Shown: positions 16,479-24,756, numbered from the stretch's first letter. The stretch is DNA of 64,000 nucleotides from Hyphomicrobiales bacterium (GCA_900470965.1 UCCS01000059.1:1-64000); one strand, 5' to 3'. Translations and numbers: made by a program. The notes: generated by a model not told the origin, from the letters alone.

Positions 16479-17360
16479 ATGACTGATTACAACGCAGCGA
16501 AATCCGGCACCTTCAAGATTGGTGGCGATATGGAGGTCAACCGCCTCGGTTTCGGCGCCATGCGCATTACCGGCGATGGCATCTGGGGTGATCCCAAGGA
16601 TCATGCAGAATCGATCCGCACACTAAAACGCCTGCCGGAACTCGGCATCAACTTCATCGATACGGCCGATTCCTATGGTCCTGACGTTTCCGAACAGCTG
16701 ATCAAGGAAGCGCTTCACCCCTATAAGAAAGGCCTCGTCGTCGCCACCAAGGGCGGCCTCACGCGCCACGGTCCGAATATCTGGCTGCCGCTCGGCCGCC
16801 CGGAATATCTGATCCAGCAGGTGCACAAGAGCCTGCGCAACCTCGGCGTCGAGCAGATCGATCTCTGGCAGCTTCACCGCATCGACCCGAAGGTTCCGGC
16901 CAAGGAACAGTTCGACACCATCAAGTCGCTGCTCGATTCCGGCCTGATCCGCCATGCGGGCCTCAGCGAAGTCTCGGTCTCCGATATCGAAGCCGCTTCC
17001 AAGGTCTTCAAGGTCGCAACGGTCCAGAACCGCTACAATCTCGTCGACCGCACCAGCGAGGATGTGTTGGACTATTGCGCAAAGCACAATATCGGCTTCA
17101 TCCCCTGGTATCCGCTGGCGGCCGGCGATCTCGCCAAGCCGGGCTCGCTGCTCGACACGATCGCCAAGAAGCACAATGCCGCCCCGAGCCAGATCGCGCT
17201 CGACTGGGTGCTGAAGCGCAGCCCCGTCATGTTGCCGATTCCCGGCACCTCCAAGGTCAAGCATCTGGAAGAAAACGTCGCTGCGGTAAACATCACGCTG
17301 TCGGACGAGGAATTCAAAGCCCTCGATGCAGAAGGCAAGAAGCTCTTCAAGGCTGCCTGA
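16479..17360 (+). CDS. aldo/keto reductase
   Basis: NADPH-dependent aldo/keto reductase of 293 aa, a TIM barrel. The catalytic set is visible: Asp and Tyr in FIDTADSYGPDVSE, Lys in VVATKGG, His in LWQLHRID, and the cofactor-binding C-terminal VMLPIPGTSKVKHLEENV. Second gene of the LysR-flanked SDR/AKR pair. An oxidative-stress or aldehyde-detoxifying role is common in such pairs but is not shown here. Confidence 0.92.
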   Translation: MTDYNAAKSGTFKIGGDMEVNRLGFGAMRITGDGIWGDPKDHAESIRTLKRLPELGINFIDTADSYGPDVSEQLIKEALHPYKKGLVVATKGGLTRHGPNIWLPLGRPEYLIQQVHKSLRNLGVEQIDLWQLHRIDPKVPAKEQFDTIKSLLDSGLIRHAGLSEVSVSDIEAASKVFKVATVQNRYNLVDRTSEDVLDYCAKHNIGFIPWYPLAAGDLAKPGSLLDTIAKKHNAAPSQIALDWVLKRSPVMLPIPGTSKVKHLEENVAAVNITLSDEEFKALDAEGKKLFKAA

Positions 17361-17380
17361 TAAACATAAAATCAGTCGTG

Positions 17381-17416
17381 AAACGGCCGCGGTTTCAGCC
17401 GCGGCCGTTTTCGTTT
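17381..17416 (+). terminator. terminator after aldo/keto reductase
   Basis: A 12-bp perfect stem (AAACGGCCGCGG with CCGCGGCCGTTT, loop TTTCAG) ending in TTTTCGTTT. Confidence 0.9.
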
Positions 17417-17417
17417 C

Positions 17418-17522
17418 GCGCCGCGCCGTCATTTCCCGCGCGATATCGAGAAAGGCGCGCAGCGTTGGCGGCATTTGCCGGTGGCCGGAATGATAGAGGC
17501 ACAGGCCCGGGAAGGGCGTCCT
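17418..17522 (-). pseudogene. C-terminal remnant of a LysR regulator
   Basis: The minus frame reads PFPGLCLYHSGHRQ then MPPTLRAFLDIAREM, closely resembling the LysR C-terminus PPLSGLTLYYPDRRR-VPAKLRALIDFLRKH of the regulator at 14553. No winged helix, start or effector domain is present upstream (17523 onward), so this is a fragment of a lost gene. The following 200 bases to the sRNA promoter contain only short frames interrupted by stops. Confidence 0.7.
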
Positions 17523-17737
17523 GCGACATCGGTCCCGACATTTTGCCTTGGACGATCAGGCCTATATCGACTTCATGCGCGAGCATTTTGCCCAATAATT
17601 TGACCAGCTGATCAAAGATGCCGCAAAATGAGGCGCAGACGTGACCTCAGTGAGGCAAGCATTGCGTCCAATGCATTGCTGCATTGCGGTATTTTCGCTA
17701 TTCCCCATCAAATGAATTGGGTATTAATAATCACGAA

Positions 17738-17852
17738 GGCAGCGCACTCCTCCTCCCAGCGCTCCTTCATCGGACTGACAACACTCCTCCTCCCAGTTGT
17801 CAGTCAGGATCAAGAGCCCGGTGCACCTCCTCCCGCGCCGGGCTCTTTTCTT
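17738..17852 (+). ncRNA. alpha-r14-type sRNA with three anti-Shine-Dalgarno loops
   Basis: Three hairpins in a row each expose a CCTCCTCCC loop complementary to GGAGG. Hairpin 1: AGCGC/GCGCT (17741-17763). Hairpin 2: a perfect 9-bp stem ACTGACAAC/GTTGTCAGT (17774-17804). Hairpin 3: AGAGCCCGG/CCGGGCTCT (17813-17846) followed by TTTTCTTTT, a Rho-independent terminator. Loops 1 and 2 are the identical 13-mer ACTCCTCCTCCCA. This is the known architecture of the rhizobial alpha-r14 family (Smr14C2/NfeR1), trans-acting sRNAs that repress mRNAs, including ABC transporter mRNAs, by pairing at ribosome binding sites. A TATTAATAAT element just upstream is the probable -10; the 5' end is estimated. Confidence 0.85.
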
Positions 17853-17979
17853 TTCCGGGTCATGCCTATCCCAAACTTTCGTAAAATTGACTCTCTCGCT
17901 GGCCTCGGACTATCTGGAGGCGCGCGGCAAGCGCATGTCGGTGGCTTGGCGCGATGACGCCTGAACCTGCGGAGTAGTC

Positions 17980-19257
17980 ATGATCGGCGGATGCGGCGTT
18001 TCGCGCAAAGCCCTCACAGCCCTGCTCGTCCTGTGTATTGGTCTTGCATCCTGCGGGCGGCCGATCGGTGTCATGCAGGCGGCCGGCACGGTTCCTCCGG
18101 GCACATCTCGCGTCGATCTGCTGGTTGCCACAACCCGCGCTGCGGACAAGGATCCCGGCGTTCTTTTCTCCGGCGAGCGTGGCACCGGCCTGATGGTCAA
18201 TGCCGTCGATATCTCCATTCCGCCTGAAGCCAATCGCAAGGTCGGGCAGGTGCAGTGGCCATCCCGCTTGCCTGCCGACCCGCTCAAGAATTTCGTGACG
18301 GTGGCGGTTGATCCGCTCGATGGCGAGAAGGCTGGTGAGAACTGGCTGAAGACGCATATGCCTGGGAGCAAGCGCGTCCTCATCTTCGTTCATGGCTTCA
18401 ACAACCGCTACGAGGATGCGGTCTATCGTTTCGCGCAGATCGTCCATGATTCGCATGCCGACGTTGCGCCCGTCGTTTTCACCTGGCCGTCGCGCGCCAG
18501 CATCTTCGATTACAACTACGACAAGGAAAGCACCAACTATTCGCGCGATGCGCTGGAAGAGCTGCTGCGGCGCACGGCCAACAATCCGGCCGTTGGCGAC
18601 ATCACCGTCATGGCCCACTCCATGGGCACGTGGCTGACGGTCGAAGCCCTGCGCCAGATGGCGATCCGCGACGGCCACGTTGCCTCCAAGATCAACGACG
18701 TCATTCTTGCCTCACCGGATCTAGACGTCGACGTGTTCGGCCGCCAGTTTATGAGCCTCGGTAAGGACAAGCCGCATTTCACCATCTTCGTATCCCAGGA
18801 TGATCGGGCGCTGGCGCTTTCGCGCCGCATCTCCGGCAATGTCGATCGCCTCGGCCAGATTGATCCTTCCGCCGAGCCCTATCGCAGCAAGCTGGAAGCG
18901 GCTGGCATCACCGTGCTTGACCTTACCAAGCTGAAGACCGGCGATCGCCTGAACCATGGCAAGTTCGCCGAAAGCCCCGAAGTGGTGAAACTCATCGGTG
19001 ACCGGCTGATCGCCGGCCAGACCATCACCGATTCCGAGGTCGGCCTTGGTGAGGCGGTCGGTGCTGTCGCGATCGGCGCGGCCCAGACCGCCGGCAGCGC
19101 GGTCAGCCTTGCTGTTAGCACGCCAATCGCCATTTTCGATCCCCGCACCCGCCGCAACTATGACGACCAGGTGCGCCGTCTCGGCCAGTCAATGAACAAT
19201 ACCGTGGGTTCCGTGGGCGATAGCGTCGGCGCCGGACTGCCGGAAGATGCTCAGTAA
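17980..19257 (+). CDS. lipoprotein alpha/beta hydrolase (DUF900 type)
   Basis: Predicted membrane-anchored esterase of 425 aa. The signal sequence (about 10-24) ends in lipobox LASC. The alpha/beta hydrolase core runs from about 125 to 320: VLIFVHGFNNRYEDAVYRFA (oxyanion His-Gly), FTWPSRAS, and the nucleophile elbow MAHSMGTWL (active Ser). The acid and His are probably in the LASPDLDVDVF and RLNHGKF segments. The last 100 residues are Gly/Ala-rich (AVGAVAIGAAQTAGSAVS) and may associate with the envelope. Substrate unknown. Single gene. Confidence 0.85.
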   Translation: MIGGCGVSRKALTALLVLCIGLASCGRPIGVMQAAGTVPPGTSRVDLLVATTRAADKDPGVLFSGERGTGLMVNAVDISIPPEANRKVGQVQWPSRLPADPLKNFVTVAVDPLDGEKAGENWLKTHMPGSKRVLIFVHGFNNRYEDAVYRFAQIVHDSHADVAPVVFTWPSRASIFDYNYDKESTNYSRDALEELLRRTANNPAVGDITVMAHSMGTWLTVEALRQMAIRDGHVASKINDVILASPDLDVDVFGRQFMSLGKDKPHFTIFVSQDDRALALSRRISGNVDRLGQIDPSAEPYRSKLEAAGITVLDLTKLKTGDRLNHGKFAESPEVVKLIGDRLIAGQTITDSEVGLGEAVGAVAIGAAQTAGSAVSLAVSTPIAIFDPRTRRNYDDQVRRLGQSMNNTVGSVGDSVGAGLPEDAQ

Positions 19258-19333
19258 AAAATCATAGGCATTCGCTTCGTTGTGATATATCACATCTCCA
19301 ACGGCATCGACTCTGCCGTGCGGTGGACAAGAC

Positions 19334-20584
19334 ATGGCGAATGAAACGAATAAGACGGTAGCCGTCGTCGGCGCCGGTGTGATCGGCGCTTCGATTGCTT
19401 TCGAACTGCAGCGGCGCGGCTTTCAAGTAACGCTGATCGACAAGGGTGAGCCGGGCAGGGGAACCTCCTACGGCAATATGGCGAGCATCGCGCTCGACTT
19501 TGCAGCCGGTTCCGGTCCGTCGACCTGGAAGAAGCTGCCGCGCTGGTTGATCGATCCGGAAGGCCCGGTCTGGCTGCGCCCAGGCTATGCGCCGAAAATC
19601 CTGCCCTGGTTCCTGCGCTTCCTCGCCGCCGGTCGTCCCTCGCGCCTGAGGGAGATCGAGGATGCGGGTATGAGCCTCTCCAGGACCGCGCTCGGCGATA
19701 TCAGCACCATGCTCGACGCCATCGGGGCGCCTGAGCTGATGACCGACGAAGGCTGCCTGGCGATCTACGGGACGGAAGCCGAATTCGATGCCGATCGCGG
19801 CCATCTCGAGCTGATGCGGCGTTACGGCCTCGATTTCGAAGTGCTGAGCAACGGCGCGATCCAGTATTACGAGCCGACGCTGTCGCCGAAAGTCGCCAAA
19901 GCCGTGCTGATGCCGGACAACAAGTCGATCCGCGATCCCTATAAGCTCGTCGTCAAGCTTGCCGATGCCGCCAATGCTGCCGGCGCCACTTTCGTCTCAG
20001 GTCAGGCAAAGGGCGTGGAGCGCAAGGCTGACGGCAAGACCGTTGTCCTTCTCGACAATGGCAGCCGTATCGAAGCCGATAAGGTTATCCTCGCAGCCGG
20101 CGTCCACACGCGCTTCCTGGCAGAAAGCCTCGGCGAGCCGATCCCGCTCGAAACCGAGCGCGGCTATCATACGCAAATCATGCAACCCGGTATTTCCATG
20201 CGCTATTCGGTCATCTGGCCGCATCGCGCCTTCATGGTCACGCCGACGGCAGGCGGCATCCGTGTCGGCGGCAATGTCGAGCTCGCCGGACTGACGGCCG
20301 CGCCCGATTTCCGTCGTCCGCGCGTGCTCGTGCGCCATGCGCAGCGCATCCTGCCCGATCTCAAGGTTCAGGACACCAGCGAATGGATGGGGCACCGCCC
20401 GGCGCTGCCGGATACGATCCCAATCATCTCGCCCTCATCGAAAATGCCTGGCGTCTTCTATGCCACCGGCCACGGCCATCTCGGCCTGACCTATTCGGCA
20501 ACGACAGCGCGGCTGATCGCGGATATGGTGGCAGGTGTCAAAACATCAGTTGATATCAAGCCATTCCGCATCAACAGGTACTAG
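19334..20584 (+). CDS. FAD-dependent D-amino acid (hydroxyproline) oxidoreductase
   Basis: DadA/GlpO-type flavoprotein of 416 aa. Dinucleotide-binding motif VAVVGAGVIGASIAFELQRR (residues 9-28), GTSYGNMASI, and C-terminal GHGHLGLTYSATTARLIADM. It precedes a proline-racemase-family gene by 90 bases. In bacterial trans-4-hydroxy-L-proline degradation the epimerase makes cis-4-hydroxy-D-proline, which a DAAO-type flavoenzyme oxidises. That role is likely here, but D-amino acid dehydrogenase activity on other substrates is possible. The remaining pathway genes (deaminase, ketoglutarate-semialdehyde dehydrogenase) are not in this window. Confidence 0.85.
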   Translation: MANETNKTVAVVGAGVIGASIAFELQRRGFQVTLIDKGEPGRGTSYGNMASIALDFAAGSGPSTWKKLPRWLIDPEGPVWLRPGYAPKILPWFLRFLAAGRPSRLREIEDAGMSLSRTALGDISTMLDAIGAPELMTDEGCLAIYGTEAEFDADRGHLELMRRYGLDFEVLSNGAIQYYEPTLSPKVAKAVLMPDNKSIRDPYKLVVKLADAANAAGATFVSGQAKGVERKADGKTVVLLDNGSRIEADKVILAAGVHTRFLAESLGEPIPLETERGYHTQIMQPGISMRYSVIWPHRAFMVTPTAGGIRVGGNVELAGLTAAPDFRRPRVLVRHAQRILPDLKVQDTSEWMGHRPALPDTIPIISPSSKMPGVFYATGHGHLGLTYSATTARLIADMVAGVKTSVDIKPFRINRY

Positions 20585-20592
20585 GGCTGGTC

Positions 20593-20658
20593 ATGGCCGG
20601 AACCTTCGTCACCCGCAAAAATATCCGCGTCGATGGCGGCATCGCGCGTCACGTCTGA
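20593..20658 (+). pseudogene. remnant of an SDR C-terminus
   Basis: Twenty-one codons reading MAGTFVTRKN then IRVDGGIARHV and a stop match the usual SDR ending (FVTGQNIRVDGG...). The rest of the SDR is missing: the upstream frame reaches the oxidoreductase stop within four codons. It is a deletion scar between the oxidoreductase and epimerase genes. Confidence 0.6.
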
Positions 20659-20673
20659 TTTGGAGTTTGAAAG

Positions 20674-21711
20674 ATGAGATGGAAGCGCACGATCCAGCTT
20701 CTGGATGTTCACGCCGAAGGTGAGATCGGCAAGGTCGCCATCGGTGGCGTGCCGAAAATTCCGGGCGAGACGGTCGCCGCCCAGCTTCACTGGCTGAACA
20801 CCGACCCCAAGGGGCAGGAGCTTCGTCGCTTCCTCTGCCTCGAGCCGCGCGGCGCACCGATCGGCTCCGTCAACCTGTTGCTGCCGCCAAAGCATCCCGA
20901 TGCTGACGCTGCCTTTATTATCCTGCAGCCAGACCAGGCGCATGCGAGCTCCGGCTCGAACTCCATCTGCGTGACCACCGCTCTCCTGGAATCCGGCATC
21001 GTCGAGATGAAGGAGCCGGAAACCATCGTCACGCTGGAAACCGCAGCCGGTCTGGTGAAGGCGACGGCCACTTGCCGCGACGGTCGCTGCGAGAAGGTTA
21101 AACTCACCATGGTGCCGTCCTTCGTCCACGAGCTTGATGTCGAGATCGACACCCCGCATTGGGGAAAGATCAAGGCCGACATCTGCTATGGCGGCATCTT
21201 CTATGCGCTGGTCGATGTCGGCCAGATCAACCTGACGATCGAGAAGGCCAATGCCGCAGCACTGGTGCAGGCCGGCATGATCCTCAAAGAGCTGATCAAT
21301 CGCAATATCCACGTTGTGCATCCGGAAATCCCGGCAATCTCGGGCGTCGCCTATGTCATGTTCCGCGATATCGAGGCTGATGGCACGGTGCGCACCTGCA
21401 CCACCATGTGGCCGGGCCGCGCCGACCGTTCGCCCTGCGGCACAGGCAATTCGGCCAATCTGGCGACCCTATACGCCCGCGGAAAGGCCAAGGTCGGCGA
21501 TGTCTTCAAGTCGAAGTCGATCATCGGTTCGGAATTCGAGGTCGGTCTGCAGGCGGTGACGGAAGTGGCCGGCAAATCGGCTGTCATCCCGACGATCACC
21601 GGCCGCGGCTTCACCTTCGGCCTGTCGCAGGTCGCACTCGACCCCTTCGATCCGCATCCCCTCGGCTTTGCGCTGACGGATGTCTGGGGCCCGTCGGCCG
21701 GCGAGATCTAG
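20674..21711 (+). CDS. proline racemase family, probable 4-hydroxyproline 2-epimerase
   Basis: A 345-aa enzyme of the proline racemase superfamily (two-base, cofactor-free). The second catalytic residue is Cys255 in DRSPCGTGNSA. The first site, usually Cys in a CGHN context, is Ser93 in ASSGSNSICV. Ser/Cys pairs are known in 4-hydroxyproline epimerases, while 3-hydroxyproline dehydratases carry Thr at the first site, so epimerase is favoured. It follows the DAAO-type flavoenzyme. The ATG is preceded by TTGGAG. The reading frame ends at the edge of a palindromic repeat. Confidence 0.85.
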   Translation: MRWKRTIQLLDVHAEGEIGKVAIGGVPKIPGETVAAQLHWLNTDPKGQELRRFLCLEPRGAPIGSVNLLLPPKHPDADAAFIILQPDQAHASSGSNSICVTTALLESGIVEMKEPETIVTLETAAGLVKATATCRDGRCEKVKLTMVPSFVHELDVEIDTPHWGKIKADICYGGIFYALVDVGQINLTIEKANAAALVQAGMILKELINRNIHVVHPEIPAISGVAYVMFRDIEADGTVRTCTTMWPGRADRSPCGTGNSANLATLYARGKAKVGDVFKSKSIIGSEFEVGLQAVTEVAGKSAVIPTITGRGFTFGLSQVALDPFDPHPLGFALTDVWGPSAGEI

Positions 21712-21759
21712 AGCAATTCCAGCAAAAGCGCGCAGCGGTTTTGTGTCTGGAATTGCTCT
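21710..21759. repeat. palindromic intergenic element, copy 1
   Basis: A 50-base inverted repeat: AGAGCAATTCCAG and CTGGAATTGCTCT are perfect arms around a GCGCAGCGGTTTTG-containing centre. It begins inside the epimerase stop codon. A diverged copy is at 30552-30600. It resembles the dispersed palindromic elements found in rhizobial intergenic regions and may also stop transcription. Confidence 0.75.
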
Positions 21760-21769
21760 GCGGCAGACC

Positions 21770-22246
21770 TCAATAGACGAAGGGATCGACTTCGGCCTTG
21801 ACGGGGTCGTCATCAGCCGAGGGATAGATTACGCCCTTGCGCAGGATGATATTGGCATAGAGCCGCGGCTCACTGGTCTGGATGACAGCATGGGCCGCCC
21901 GCACGCGGCCATAGAAATCCTGCCCGACGAGTGGAATGACCTCGCGATCCGGCTCGTGCTTGGCGCAACAGGCGATCATTTCCTCGTGCACCGGATCGAG
22001 CTTGTCGCGCTCGGCCTTCACGGTCGAGCGGAAGATCGCTTCGTCCACAAAGTCGTCGATCGGCAGCACGCTCAAAACGGCATCAAGAACCGGGATGAGA
22101 TGGTGCCCGTCGAGCCGGATCAGCCGCCGCGCATGCTCGATACCCGGATAGTTGCCATCGACGATGGCAATTTCATCGCCATGGCCCATGCCGCGCAATG
22201 TCGCGAGCAGGTCCGGGCTCAGAAGCGGGTCAAGCCCTTTCAGCAT
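21770..22246 (-). CDS. RbsD/FucU family sugar-binding protein
   Basis: A 158-aa protein of the RbsD/FucU mutarotase family, which interconverts pyranose and furanose or anomeric sugar forms. It begins MLKGLDPLLSPDLLATLRGM then GHGDEIAIVDGNYPG, where the His and Asp of the active site are conserved; it ends with the family pattern ANIILRKGVIYP. The ATG at 22246 follows AAGGAGATCGACA and lies 17 bases inside the end of the ROK repressor gene, so the two are coupled. Its place in the fructose locus suggests it acts on imported sugar (inference). Confidence 0.88.
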   Translation of the reverse strand: MLKGLDPLLSPDLLATLRGMGHGDEIAIVDGNYPGIEHARRLIRLDGHHLIPVLDAVLSVLPIDDFVDEAIFRSTVKAERDKLDPVHEEMIACCAKHEPDREVIPLVGQDFYGRVRAAHAVIQTSEPRLYANIILRKGVIYPSADDDPVKAEVDPFVY

Positions 22247-23477
22247 TGTCGATCTCCTTGAAAAGCACATTCTGGTCTGTGAGATAACGCGCAAAGATCG
22301 GCAGGCTGGCGCCGCCGATGGCGCGCGCCTGTGCGCCGACCACGCCTTCGACGATATCGGGCATGACGACGCCTTGCAGGTCGAGCTTTTCAGCTTCGTA
22401 GATCGTCGCCTGCACGATGCGCCGGCGCACCCAGTCGGGAAAGCCGCCATCGATGACAGCGGCACTGAAGTCGATGATCGAGGCGGCAGCCACGATCGCC
22501 TGTGCCAGCGCCTTGGCCGTATCCTGGATCCAGGCCTCCATCGGCTCGCCGAAATCCACCCAGTCATCGGCTGAATACCAGAGGGGCGAAGGATCTATGC
22601 CGCGCTCGCGCAGCATGTTTTCCAGCACGAAGATGGAAGCGATCTCCAGAAGCTGCAGTGTCTCGCCGTTCTTGCCGCGCACAGGCAGCGGACCGATGGC
22701 TCCTGCCGTTCCCGTCTTGCCGGAAAAGATCGCTGAATTCAGCACGATCCCGCCACCGATGAAGGAGCCGATGAAGAAATAGACGAAATCCGGATAGGAC
22801 GGACCGATGCCGAACACCAGTTCTGCACCGCAGGCGCTGGTCGCGTCGTTCTGCAGGAAGACCTGATAGGATACCTGCGTGGCGATTTCTGACTGCAGGT
22901 CGAAATCGCGCCAGACCTCCATCGCGCCCTCGGGTGCGCCTACCTCATCGGCCCAGTTCCAAAGCTCGAAGGGCGCCGCGATGCCGAGGCCGGCGATGCG
23001 GCTGCGCTCACGCTCGTCGAGCTTGCCTTCCAGCTCCTTGATCCCGTGGGTCACGAAAGACAGGATCTCGTCGGGCAGGGGATAGGCATAGATTCTGTGC
23101 AGCTGCAGCCGAATTCTGCCGACGAAATCCATCAATACGAGGTCGGCGCTCCGTCGGCCGATCTTCACGCCGAAGGAATAGACGGCATCCGGATTGAGCC
23201 GCATGGGTATGGATGGCTGGCCGACGCGACCGCGGATGGGCTCGCCACGCGACAGCAGCCCTTCCTTCTCCAGCACCCGCATGATGACGGAGACGGTCTG
23301 GGCAGACAGCCCGCTACGACGTGCGATATCGGCCTTCGACAGGGCGCCGTAGAGGCGCACCAGCGACAGCACGAGCCGTTCGTTATAGGCGCGCACCCTG
23401 ATCTGGTTCGCGCCTCCGGACGGATTCAGAATTGGCAGTGGGGCCGGCATGGAATCCGGACCATCCAAGGACGACAT
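22230..23477 (-). CDS. frcR: ROK family repressor of the fructose operon
   Basis: A 415-aa ROK (repressor, ORF, kinase) protein. The N-terminal winged helix lies at about 30-90 (LSKADIARRSGLSAQTVSVI). The ROK domain from about 95 contains QNDATSACGAELVFG and the glycine-rich FIGSFIGGGIV; the zinc-binding CxCGxxGC motif of NagC/Mlc is not evident. Divergent from frcBCAK, as FrcR is in Sinorhizobium meliloti. It probably binds the AT-rich palindrome upstream of frcB and responds to a sugar. Confidence 0.88.
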   Translation of the reverse strand: MSSLDGPDSMPAPLPILNPSGGANQIRVRAYNERLVLSLVRLYGALSKADIARRSGLSAQTVSVIMRVLEKEGLLSRGEPIRGRVGQPSIPMRLNPDAVYSFGVKIGRRSADLVLMDFVGRIRLQLHRIYAYPLPDEILSFVTHGIKELEGKLDERERSRIAGLGIAAPFELWNWADEVGAPEGAMEVWRDFDLQSEIATQVSYQVFLQNDATSACGAELVFGIGPSYPDFVYFFIGSFIGGGIVLNSAIFSGKTGTAGAIGPLPVRGKNGETLQLLEIASIFVLENMLRERGIDPSPLWYSADDWVDFGEPMEAWIQDTAKALAQAIVAAASIIDFSAAVIDGGFPDWVRRRIVQATIYEAEKLDLQGVVMPDIVEGVVGAQARAIGGASLPIFARYLTDQNVLFKEIDNAERA

Positions 23478-23538
23478 TGGCCACTCCTCCCGATTAACGG
23501 CCTATGCCCGATTTCCCGCCAGCATGCCACATCGAATT

Positions 23539-23559
23539 AATAATTCAATTGGATTTATT
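23539..23559. promoter_or_regulatory. candidate FrcR operator
   Basis: Imperfect AT-rich inverted repeat centred on CAATTG, with arms AATAATTCAA and TTGGATTTATT. It sits immediately upstream of the frcB -35 element. ROK repressors favour AT-rich palindromes. Confidence 0.4.
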
Positions 23560-23561
23560 TA

Positions 23562-23591
23562 TTGACAAGCAGTTTTCTTTCGCTCTTAATT
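23562..23591 (+). promoter_or_regulatory. probable frcB promoter
   Basis: Consensus -35 TTGACA, then 17-18 bases to CTTAAT/TTAATT. It lies about 120 bases before the frcB start. Confidence 0.5.
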
Positions 23592-23712
23592 ACCAGCGTC
23601 AAGGGCACGGGACGGCTTTTGGAGGGGGCTGATGTCACATTCCGCAAGTCTCGCCGTGCATGAATTCCGGCACCGCCTTGGGGGTGGGCCGGCTAATCTC
23701 TGGGAGGAGTTC

Positions 23713-24732
23713 ATGAAGAAATCAGTTCTCGCTTTCGGCGCTCTCGCGCTCGGCGTCGCCTTTTCCGCTCCGGCGATGGCGGCAGATGTTTCTGCATGCT
23801 TGATCACCAAGACCGACACCAACCCCTTCTTCGTCAAGATGAAGGAAGGTGCTACGGCCAAGGCCAAGGAACTCGGCGTTTCGCTGAAGTCCTATGCCGG
23901 CAAGATCGATGGCGACAGCGAAAGCCAGGTCGCGGCGATCGAAAGCTGCATTGCCGACGGCGCAAAGGGCATCCTGCTCACCGCTTCCGACACCAAGGGC
24001 ATCGTCTCTTCGGTTAAGAAAGCGCGTGATGCCGGTCTGCTGGTCATCGCGCTCGACACGCCGCTTGAGCCGGCCGATGCCGCCGACGCCACCTTCGCCA
24101 CCGACAACCTGCTCGCCGGCAAGCTGATCGGTCAGTGGGCCAAGGAAACGCTCGGCGACAAGGCCAAGGACGCCAAGGTAGGCTTCCTCGACTTGACGCC
24201 GTCGCAGCCGACGGTCGACGTTCTGCGCGACCAGGGCTTCATGATCGGCTTCGGCATCGACCCGAAGAACCCGAACAAGATCGGCGATGAAGATGACAAG
24301 CGCATCGTCGGCCATGACGTGACGAACGGCAACGAGGAAGGCGGCCGCAAGGCCATGGAAAACCTTCTGCAGAAGGATCCTGGCATCAACGTCATCCACA
24401 CGATCAACGAACCGGCCGCAGTCGGTGCCTATCAGGCACTGAAGGCCGTCGGTATGGAAAAGAACGTGCTGATCGTATCGGTCGACGGCGGTTGCCCGGG
24501 TGTCAAGTCGGTCAAGGAAGGCGTCATCGGCGCCACCTCGCAGCAATATCCGCTGCTGATGGCGTCGCTCGGCATCGAGGCGATCAAGAAGTTCGCCGAC
24601 AGCGGTGAAAAGCCGAAGCCGACTGAAGGCAAGTCCTTCTTCGACACCGGCGTCTCCCTCGTCACCGACAAGCCGGTCTCCGGCGTCAAGTCGATCGACA
24701 CGAAGGAAGGCACGGACAAGTGCTGGGGCTAA
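23713..24732 (+). CDS. frcB: fructose ABC transporter, periplasmic binding protein
   Basis: Type I sugar-binding protein of 339 aa (RbsB/FrcB family). The ATG at 23713 follows GGGAGGAG; the open frame extends upstream without a site. The signal peptide is 1-23 (cut after APAMA). The mature protein begins ADVSACLITKTDTNPFFVKM, typical of FrcB, with SVDGGCPGVKSVKEGVIGAT in the second lobe. First gene of frcBCAK. A hairpin directly after it probably raises binding-protein levels relative to the membrane genes. Confidence 0.92.
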   Translation: MKKSVLAFGALALGVAFSAPAMAADVSACLITKTDTNPFFVKMKEGATAKAKELGVSLKSYAGKIDGDSESQVAAIESCIADGAKGILLTASDTKGIVSSVKKARDAGLLVIALDTPLEPADAADATFATDNLLAGKLIGQWAKETLGDKAKDAKVGFLDLTPSQPTVDVLRDQGFMIGFGIDPKNPNKIGDEDDKRIVGHDVTNGNEEGGRKAMENLLQKDPGINVIHTINEPAAVGAYQALKAVGMEKNVLIVSVDGGCPGVKSVKEGVIGATSQQYPLLMASLGIEAIKKFADSGEKPKPTEGKSFFDTGVSLVTDKPVSGVKSIDTKEGTDKCWG

Positions 24733-24756
24733 GCCCTGCCTGAATAAGTGCAGAGT

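Noticed and set aside
17523..17640. Short plus-strand frame resembling an enzyme C-terminus (reading DDQAYIDFMREHFAQ)
   Set aside because: Interrupted by stops and no recognisable family; left as unexplained sequence next to the LysR remnant.
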